Of a stretch of 64,000 bases of DNA, positions 61,010 to 64,000 are shown in pieces; within the stretch, counting starts at the first letter, position 1; each line of letters starts with the position of its first letter. Both the position numbers and the translations under genes were made by a program. This DNA comes from Musa acuminata AAA Group (lineage: Eukaryota > Streptophyta > Magnoliopsida > Zingiberales > Musaceae): the NCBI RefSeq assembly GCF_036884655.1, contig NC_088340.1, positions 8,822,501 through 8,886,500 on the forward strand, in the 5' to 3' direction. Below the pieces are notes generated by a model. It saw nothing but the letters and a program-made list of their open reading frames with translations, searched no databases and was not told the DNA's origin.

Positions 61010-62550
61010 TCATAAATAGATTTGTCTATGATTTATGGTTCCTTTAGGGATCCAAACTAATTTGTGTGAATTAAACCGTTTAAATGAGCATTTGTAAGCA
61101 AAATGATCATATCTTTCACAAAAATTATATTTTTCTTTTGGTGAGACATGTAATGTAGGTCCTTTAATGAAGATAGCAAGCTTTTGTTGAGTATTACTCA
61201 CAAAACCAATTCCTTCCTTTCTATGAACATGACCCTTAGTAGCAAGGATCATGTTTAAAGATTTATTACCTATTTTAAAATTTTCTAATGTTTCTTCTAG
61301 CAACAAATTTTTTTTAAATGATTTCAACTCTTCATATTGAGTACAAGGAGCTAACATATTATCATCATGCTCATTTTTTAATATATCAAATTTACTAACA
61401 AGAGAAGCATGCTCATTTTTTAACAACTTATATTTTTTACCGACTAGCTTTCATTCATCATATATATCATTGAAAGAGATAAGTAAATCATCATAAGCTA
61501 AATAAGATTTGATTGAGTCATTTACCATATCGCCAAATGCCATTAATGCATAGTTTGTAACTTCTTTTTTGTTGGTTGGCTCATCGTCTTCGGATGCACT
61601 TGAATCATCCCAAGTTGCTATGAGCGTTTTTTTTTTCTTTGGTAGCTTCTTATTCACTTGAGGACATTCATTTATGAAGTGCCCCGGTTTCTTGCATTCA
61701 TGACATATGATTGTGTCCTTTTTGAGTTCATTTTTGTTCTTAGTATCTTGTTTTACAAAACTTATGTTGTTTCTTCTTATGAATCTTTTGAATTTTCTTG
61801 TTAGAAGTGTCAAGTCCTCATCATCAATTGAACTTTTGCTCGAGTGATCTTCTTTAGTTTTAAGTATCATATTCTTCATGTTCTTTAGAATGTAGTCCTT
61901 ATATTCATCATGTGTCTTACACGTCATTTTATAGGTAATTAATGACCCAATAAGATCTTCAAGAGTAAAGTTGTTCAGGTCATTTGCTTCTTTTATTGCC
62001 ATCACTTTTGGATCCCAATTTTTCGAAAGTGATCTTAGTATTTTATTGACAAGTTCAATATTAGAAAAAATTTTACCAAGTGCTTTCAAACCATTAACGA
62101 CATCCGTAAAACAAGTGTACGTTTTTCCCATGGTTTCGCTTAGTTTCATTCAAAACAATTCAAAATTATGCATCAAAAGATTAATTTTTTACTCTTTAAC
62201 CCTACTTTTACCTTCATGTGTAACTTCAAGTATATGTCAAATCTCATGTGCAGTTTTGCATAAAGAAACATGATTAAATTTATTTTTATCAAGAGTACAA
62301 AACAAAGTATTCATCGCTTTAGCATTCAAGGAGAATGCCTTCTTTTCTAAATCATTCTATTCGTTTATTAGTTTGGAATACTTATCAAAATCACTTTTAA
62401 TAATATTCTATAATTCAAAATCCATAGTAAGCAAGAAAATTCTCATCCTAGTTTTTCAATAAGTATAGTTCGTCCCATTGAACATAGGAGGGCGAGTGAT
62501 AGAAAGTCCCTCATGATTATCGACAAAAGCCATCTTTCTTGGGTTTTAAA
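61010..62550 (-). pseudogene. Decayed gag of the Copia-type element
   Basis: The longest open stretch (61451-62149, 232 codons) matches the plant Copia gag pattern: a UBN2-like region (KNWDPKVMAIKEANDLNNFT, LEDLIGSLITYKM), then a zinc knuckle CHECKKPGHFINEC, then an acidic WDDSSASEDDEP tail. Upstream, from an ATG near 62532, the N-terminal part is recognisable (LSITRPPMFNGTNY) but is broken by several stop codons around 62165-62460. A further piece lies at 61010-61426 (NEHASLVSKFDILKNEHDD and a second Cys/His cluster), separated by another stop. It is not translatable as one protein. It acted in virus-like particle assembly when intact. Confidence 0.82.
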
Positions 62551-62580
62551 CCAAATAAAAAGTAACCTAACTGATACCAA

Positions 62581-63858
62581 TGACATTAAGAGGGGGGGTG
62601 AATTAGTGTTTTTCTAAAAATTATGTTAAGTCAGAAAACTTCGTTTCGATAAAAAAATATATCAGAAATGTGTTTAACATGAAGAAGGTGTGGAGTGGAG
62701 TAACATGAAGAAGGTGTGGAGTGGAGTAAGCAGCCAAGTCAATAGACAATATAAAGAAAAAGCATAATAGAGATGATAAGGAAGAGATCACATTGGATTT
62801 ATAGTGATTCGGTCATCGTGACCTACATCAACTCCCGATTCCTCCTCGTTGAGGCTACCTGCGTCCACTAACGGTCTTCCTTCGATGGGCGAAGACCAAC
62901 CACCCTTTTACAACACTTTCTCATTTTTACGAGCTTAGGAGACAACCTTTGCAAGCCTCATACCTCTCTTGAATGATTACAAAGCTAGAAAGAGAGGAGG
63001 AGAACTCTTAGTATTTTTTTTAACACTTTTACACCCCAAAATCTTAACTTTTGTTCATATGCTCTTTCATACACGAAAGAGTGGGGTATTTATAGGCGCC
63101 CCAATGGCTTAAAAAATGGAGCCAAAAAATATCTCATCCTTGGTTTTTAGGGTACTAATGGTACCATCGCCTATAGACTAACATTGGACGATACCACTAC
63201 CCAATCTAGTGGTACTATCGCCTGACAAAGCCTTAGAGAATGGGTTATGGCGGTATAACCACCCAATTTGGGTGGTACCACTGCCTAGACCACCTAGGAG
63301 GTTGAGCCCAAAGCGGTTCCACCGCCCAGTCTGGGCGGTGCCACCACTTGACATGACTCCAAATAGCTAAATCAACTGGCCCAATTCAACCTAGTTAAAG
63401 GTCCAGTTGACCTCTAATTGAGTTAGTAGGATTTCTCCCAAAATTAACTTAAATCAAAGTCCTAACTAGGATAGTTATGGCTAAAACAATTATTCTACTT
63501 GCAATATGAGTTGTCCTACACGTCAATGGTTCAATCGAACTCTCGGTGAACTTTCGACGAACTCCTAGTAATCTTCCGACGAGCTTTTGGTGAACTTCCG
63601 ACGAGCTTTCAATGAACCTCCGACGAGCTTTCGACGAACTCTCGGCAAACCTCCGGCGAACTTTCACTACATCGTTTGATCTTTCGGTGTATTTCCTGAT
63701 TCATCCGATCCGATGCTTAATTATGGCCCAACTCTAATTCTTCCTTAATCGTTTTACCTTTCTTACGATCGTAGTTAGTCTTACATCACTTATCTCAACA
63801 CATGAATTAAATTATTAATTCATTAATTAATATCATCATCAAAATTCGAGATTCAACG
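62581..63858 (-). repeat. 5' LTR (right copy) of the Copia-type element
   Basis: 1278 bp. The minus strand begins CGTTGAATCTCGAATTTTG (first base T changed to C) and ends CTCTTAATGTCA. It is clearly alignable with the left copy but with many differences, so the insertion is not very recent. A 24-bp segment (AACATGAAGAAGGTGTGGAG region) is tandemly doubled at about 62678-62724. Confidence 0.85.
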
Positions 63859-64000
63859 ATAAGAATCCGAATATTTTAGAAAATATAACATATCGCAATG
63901 TATTCGAATTATTTTAGTAATATCTTCTTAGATTTTTGTTTCAGAATCAATCAAGTTATCTATGTTTGTGTTGGACCATTTTGTAATTTAAGATCACCAG
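63859..64000. other. Right flank of the Copia-type element
   Basis: Begins with the ATAAG target duplication. No feature is seen in the last 140 bp. Confidence 0.5.

Larger units (their letters stand above)
56378..63858 (-). mobile_element. Copia-type LTR retrotransposon, minus orientation, gag remnant, no recognisable pol, target duplication ATAAG
   Basis: Related LTRs lie at 56378-57620 and 62581-63858. ATAAG flanks the element directly on both sides (56373-56377 and 63859-63863). On the minus strand, the sequence inside the right LTR reads TTGGTATCAG at 62571-62580, a primer-binding-site-like sequence. A decayed gag with a CCHC zinc knuckle follows. The 3.4 kb between gag and the left LTR shows no reverse transcriptase, RNase H or integrase. 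Only a short unassigned frame is visible there, at 59633-59833. It is a deletion derivative or a non-autonomous member of a SIRE-like lineage; that lineage is inferred from LTR and gag style. Confidence 0.88.

Overview
The window is nuclear DNA of a flowering plant, probably a monocot. The evidence is genes with spliceosomal introns, very GC-rich exons (high GC at third codon positions) set in AT-rich intergenic DNA, and a heavy load of LTR retrotransposons. Assignment to a lineage such as Zingiberales is only a guess. No rRNA or tRNA gene and no prokaryotic feature was recognised.

Layout. (1) 0.4-15.5 kb, minus strand: the 5' half of a gene resembling WASH complex subunit 4 (SWIP). Thirteen exons can be joined in phase, and the 3' half lies beyond the left edge. 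One intron holds a 4.3-kb LTR element, another holds a TA/GGTACC repeat cluster, and one intron uses a GC-AG splice pair. (2) 16.3-19.0 kb, minus: a complete three-exon cornichon (ERV14-type cargo receptor) gene whose first intron carries a 635-bp solo LTR. (3) 20.4-22.5 kb: a non-autonomous LTR element on the minus strand that keeps only a protease-like fragment. (4) 23.1-24.7 kb, minus: an intact intronless PPR gene of the E subgroup, head to head with the first cation/H+ exchanger. (5) 25.2-56.2 kb, plus: four tandem CHX (CPA2 family cation/H+ antiporter) genes, CHX-a to CHX-d. All have three exons and a central exon of exactly 1008 bp. Between copies a and b lie a small LTR-like sequence and a 1.55-kb solo LTR. 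Between b and c lie an inverted-repeat (foldback) element, a six-exon myeloid leukemia factor-like gene and a 2.6-kb solo LTR. (6) 56.4-63.9 kb, minus: a Copia-type element flanked by ATAAG duplications. It has a decayed gag and no recognisable pol.

Evolution of the cluster. Copy b arose by a segmental duplication that also carried the neighbouring PPR gene and flanking DNA. A broken PPR fragment at about 35 kb and matching blocks at 19.26/34.18 kb and 20.33/34.83 kb record this. The four CHX genes share a promoter block with a W-box-like GGTCAA upstream of the start codon. Their proteins differ at residues usually conserved in the antiporter family. Copies a and b have lost the central membrane aspartate, which c and d keep. 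Copy c has lost two conserved prolines. The array therefore looks functionally diversified rather than redundant.

Exon boundaries were worked out by hand from splice consensus, reading-frame continuity and remembered family conservation. No database or transcript evidence was available.
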